From: Antilocapra americana
Taxonomy: Eukaryota > Chordata > Mammalia > Artiodactyla > Antilocapridae
Assembly (NCBI GenBank): GCA_007570785.1
Contig: ML661383.1
Coordinates: forward strand, 310,240 to 374,239
DNA: 64,000 nt
Reading direction: 5' to 3'
Shown: one piece after another, positions 61,218 to 64,000 of the stretch
Numbering within the stretch: the first letter of the stretch is position 1
Layout: the number at the start of each line of letters is the position of its first letter
The notes under the pieces: generated by a model
The model's database searches: none
The model's input: the letters and a program-made list of their open reading frames with translations, nothing else
What the model was told of the DNA's origin: nothing
Position numbers and translations under genes: made by a program

Positions 61218-62731
61218 TATGTCAGAGAGTGTTTTGCCTATGTTATCCTATAGGAGTTTTATAGTTTCTAGTCTTATGCTTAGATCTTTGATCCATTTTG
61301 AGTTTATCTTTGTGTATGGTGTTAGAAAGTGTTCTAGTTTCATTCTTTTACAAGTGGCTGTCCAGTTTTCCCAGCACCACTTGTTAAAGAGGTTGTCTTT
61401 TCTCCATTGTATATTCTTGCCTCCTTTGTCAAAGATAAGGTGTCCATAGATGCGTGGATTTATCTCTGGGCTTTCTATTTTGGTCCATTAATCTATATTT
61501 CTGTCTTTGTGCCAGTACCATACTGTCTTAATGACTGTGGATTTGTAGTATAGCCTAAAGTCAAGCGGGATCCTCCATGACCCACCTCCCAGAATATTGG
61601 AAATAAAAGCACGAATAAACAAATGGGACCTAATTAAAATTAAAAGCTTCTGCACAACAAAGGAAACTATAAGCAAGGTGAAAAGACAGCCTTCAGAATG
61701 GGAGAAAATAATAGCCAGTGAAGCAATGGACAAACAATTAATCTCAAAAATATACAAGCAACTCCTGCAGCTATATTCTAGAAAAATAAACGACCCAATC
61801 AAAAAGTGGGCCAAAGAACTTAACGACATTTCTCCAAAGAAGACATAAAAATGGCTAACAAACACATGAAAAGATGCTCAACATCACTCGTTATCAGAGA
61901 AATGCAAATCAAAACCACAATGAGGTACCACTTTACACCAGTCAGAATGGCTGCAATCCAAAAATCTACAAGCAATAAATGCTGGAGAGGATGTGGAGAA
62001 AAGGGAACTCTCTTACACTGTTGGTGGGAATGCAAACTAGTACAGCCACTATGGAAAACAGTGTGGAGGTTCCTTAAAAAACTGCAAATAGACCTGCCAT
62101 ATGACCCAGCAATCCCACTGCTGGGCATATACACTGAGGAAACCAGAATTGAAAGAGCCACGTGTACCCCGATGTTCATTGCCGCATTGTTTACAATAGC
62201 CAGGACATGGAAGCAACCTAGATGCCCATCAACTGCCGAACGGATAAGAAAGCAGTGGTACATATACACAATGGAATATTAGTCAGCATTAAAAAAAAAT
62301 TCATTTGAATCAGTTCTTCTCAGGTGGATGGAACTGGAGTCCATTATCCAGAGTGAAGTAAGCCAGAAGGAAAAACAACAATACAGTATACTAACGCATA
62401 TATATGGAATTTAGAAAGATGGTAACGAGAACCCAGCGTGCGAGACAGCAAAAGGAATGCAGATGTATAGAACAGACTCGTGGACTCTGTGGATGAGGGC
62501 AAGGGTGGGATGATATGGGAGAATGGCATTGAAACATGTTAATTATCATATGTGTAATCAATCGCCAGCCCAGGATTGATGCTCGGGGCTGGTGCATTGA
62601 GATTTCCCCGGGGGAGGGAGGAGGGAGGGAGGAGGGAGGGGGGTTCTGGAGGGGGAGCATATGTAAACTCATGGCGATATCATGTCATTGTATGGCAAAA
62701 CTAATTATATAAAAAAAAATTAAAACAAAAA
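61218..62731 (+). mobile_element. Young ruminant L1 with 5' inversion (twin priming) and exact TSD
   Basis: The 5' part (61218-about 61563) is L1 ORF2 in antisense; the rest (about 61564-62731) is L1 ORF2, 3'UTR and A-tail in sense. The inverted segment ends at a point directly adjacent in the L1 sequence to where the sense segment begins. A perfect 18-bp TSD (aagaaacttactatggtt) lies at 61200-61217 and 62732-62749. In the sense part ORF2 is broken by a 1-2-base deletion near 61824 (aacttaacgacattt, where the 31.7-kb copy has aacttaacagacgttt) and a TAG stop at 62279-62284 (tattagtca). The G-rich 3'UTR tract is at 62607-62643. Confidence 0.96.
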
Positions 62732-63059
62732 AAGAAACTTACTATGGTTCTAATTCTCTAGGGGCATTCTGTTGAAGACAATATATTTCTAAAGAGTAAC
62801 GAGGTCTTCTTCAGTTCTTGGTACTCACAAGATTATAATCCATTTCTTAGAAATATTTTCTCTCTTTATTCATTAAATGTAAACATTTTTGTTGGTTTTC
62901 TCATCTTTTATTATTTTTTACCCTAACTGCGATATATAAGGTATTTCTTTTTTTTATTGTATTATTGAAGTTCAGCTGATCTACAATGTGGTGTTAATTT
63001 TTGATGTACAGCAAAATGATTCAAGTATGTGTGTGTGTATATGTATACCTTCTTTTTTA

Positions 63060-63931
63060 CTCTGCTCTTTCACCTTCATCAAGACACTCTTTCCTTTCTC
63101 TTTGCTTCATGGAAAACAAATGGGGGAAAAATGGAATGGGGGAAAAAAAAACAATAACAGGTTTTATTTTCTTCAGTTCAGTCACTCAATCGTGTCCAAC
63201 TCTTTGTGACCCCATGGACTGCAGCACGCCAGGCTTCCCATCACCAACTCCTGGAGCTTGCTCAAACTCATGTCCATCGAGTCGCTGATGGTATTCAACT
63301 GTCTTATCCTCTGTTGTCCCTTTCTCCTCAGTTTTCTTGGGCTCCATAATTACTGTGGAAGTGATGGCAGTCATGAAATTAAAATATGCCTGCTCCTTGA
63401 AAAAAAAGCTATGACAAACCTGGACAGTGTGTTAAAAAGCAGAGACATCACTTTGCCTACAGTGGTCTGTATAATCAAAGCTATGGTTTTTCTAGTAGCC
63501 ATGTATGGATGTGAGAGTTGAGCCATAAAGAAGGCTGAACACCGAAGAACTGATACTTTCGAACTGTGGTGCTGGAGAAGATTCCCGAGAGTCCCTTGGG
63601 CACCAGGGAGATCAAACCAGTCAACTGTAAAGGAAATCAACCCTGGATATTCATTGGACTGATGCTGAAGGTGAAGCTCCTATACTTCAGCTACTTGATG
63701 TGAAGAGTGGACTCACTGGAAAATATCTTGGTGCTGAGAAAGATTGAGGGTAGGAGGACAAGTGGGCAGCAGAAGATAAGATGGTTGGATGGTGCAAGCA
63801 ACTCAGTGGACATAAGTTTGAGCAAGCTCCAGGAGATAGTGCAGGAGAGAGAAACCCAGGGTGCTTCAGTCCACGGTGTCGTAAAGAGTCGGACACAACT
63901 TAGCAACTGAACAATAATAGAAACAACAATG
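63060..63931 (+). mobile_element. BovB with 5' inversion, then hit by an antisense BovB
   Basis: The left 44 bp (63060-63103) is antisense BovB from the segment after the RT catalytic box (antisense 'ctctttcaccttcatcaag'). From about 63104 (ttcatggaaaacaaatgggg) the element is sense and continues to the protein end (63470-63640, MYGCES) and terminus (cggacacaacttagcaactg). About 60-90 bp of BovB between the two breakpoints is missing. A 10-bp TSD with one mismatch (ttctttttta at 63050-63059, ttctttttca at 63932-63941) brackets the whole. The sense part is interrupted by 63174-63331. Confidence 0.82.
63174..63331 (-). mobile_element. Short BovB 3' end, antisense, nested
   Basis: It reads from the BovB terminus (cagttcagtcactcaatcgt) to 'gttgtccctttctcctcag' in antisense, about 158 bp. 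A 7-bp direct repeat (ttttctt at 63167-63173 and 63332-63338) flanks it. Removing it makes the surrounding sense BovB continuous (attttcttgggctcc). Confidence 0.85.
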
Positions 63932-64000
63932 TTCTTTTTCAGGTATCTTTCTATTATAGTTTACTACAAGATATTTGAATATAGTTTTCTGTGCTATACA

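Larger units (their letters stand above)
62946..64000 (-). mobile_element. Older artiodactyl L1 3'UTR, antisense, split by BovB; runs off the window
   Basis: Antisense L1 3'UTR blocks are present at 62947-63059 (ttattgaagttcagctgatc, 'gatgtacagcaaaatgattca') and resume at 63942-64000 ('tgaatatagttttctgtgc'). The BovB composite at 63060-63931 lies between. Confidence 0.75.

Noticed and set aside
61820..62269. 149-codon minus-strand frame, and the similar plus frame at 1709-2041
   Set aside because: Antisense shadow of the L1 ORF2 C-terminus, seen in every young L1 copy in the window.
1..64000. RNA genes (U6, 7SK, Y RNA, tRNA, 5S)
   Set aside because: I looked for their conserved cores on both strands and saw only the tRNA-derived SINE heads, which are not functional tRNA genes.

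Overview
The window is nuclear DNA of a pecoran ruminant (cattle, sheep, goat, deer or a relative). The sequence shows this directly: it is full of BovB (RTE-type LINE) copies, Bov-tA / Bov-A SINEs with the tRNA-Glu-derived head, and young ruminant L1 3' ends, over a background of mammalian-wide MIR and old L1 debris. Base composition is AT-rich. I find no functional protein-coding exon, no RNA gene, no CRISPR array and no prokaryotic feature. The only host-gene-derived sequence I recognise is a 5'-truncated, frame-broken RPL10A processed pseudogene on the minus strand near 21.2-21.6 kb. The window reads as intergenic or deep intronic DNA. Family names come from recognised consensus patterns, not from a database run.

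Layout. 0-9 kb: mostly unassigned AT-rich DNA with a compound TG/TA/GA microsatellite (0.83 kb), an antisense young L1 3' end with a perfect 15-bp target-site duplication (TSD, 1.26-2.04 kb), a possible ERV LTR (5.5-5.9 kb) and a Bov-tA SINE (6.2 kb). 9-23 kb: old L1 fragments on both strands, one cut by a BovB tail (12.2 kb), an old tandem duplication of a SINE plus its flank (14.7-15.5 kb), the RPL10A pseudogene inside an antisense L1, and a short BovB 3' end with a 12-bp TSD (22.35 kb). 26.7-30.3 kb: the longest BovB copy, with 5' leader, endonuclease, reverse transcriptase (RT) and 3' end, but disabled. 31.7-32.6 kb: a young L1 3' end containing a 100-N assembly gap. 33.2-34.5 kb: an older antisense L1. 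36.7-38.0 kb: half-length BovB. 42.1-50.9 kb: a dense BovB cluster of seven copies in both orientations, including one antisense BovB nested inside a sense one. 51-58 kb: mostly unassigned. 58.0-64.0 kb: a BovB tail, a young L1 with a twin-primed 5' inversion, and a BovB with a 5' inversion that was itself hit by an antisense BovB.

No genes here work together. The content is a record of target-primed retrotransposition: BovB and L1 supply endonuclease and RT activity as families, while the SINEs and the RPL10A pseudogene are non-autonomous passengers. By my estimate BovB alone covers about a fifth of the window. The observations most worth checking are: three of the five BovB copies that retain the RT catalytic box share an Asp-to-Asn change at its second aspartate; one BovB insertion ends at an internal position with its own A-rich tail and an 18-bp TSD; 5' inversions occur in both an L1 and a BovB; and an assembly gap sits at the L1 3'UTR G-tract and is probably about 420 nt, not 100. 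I found no convincing undescribed biological system.
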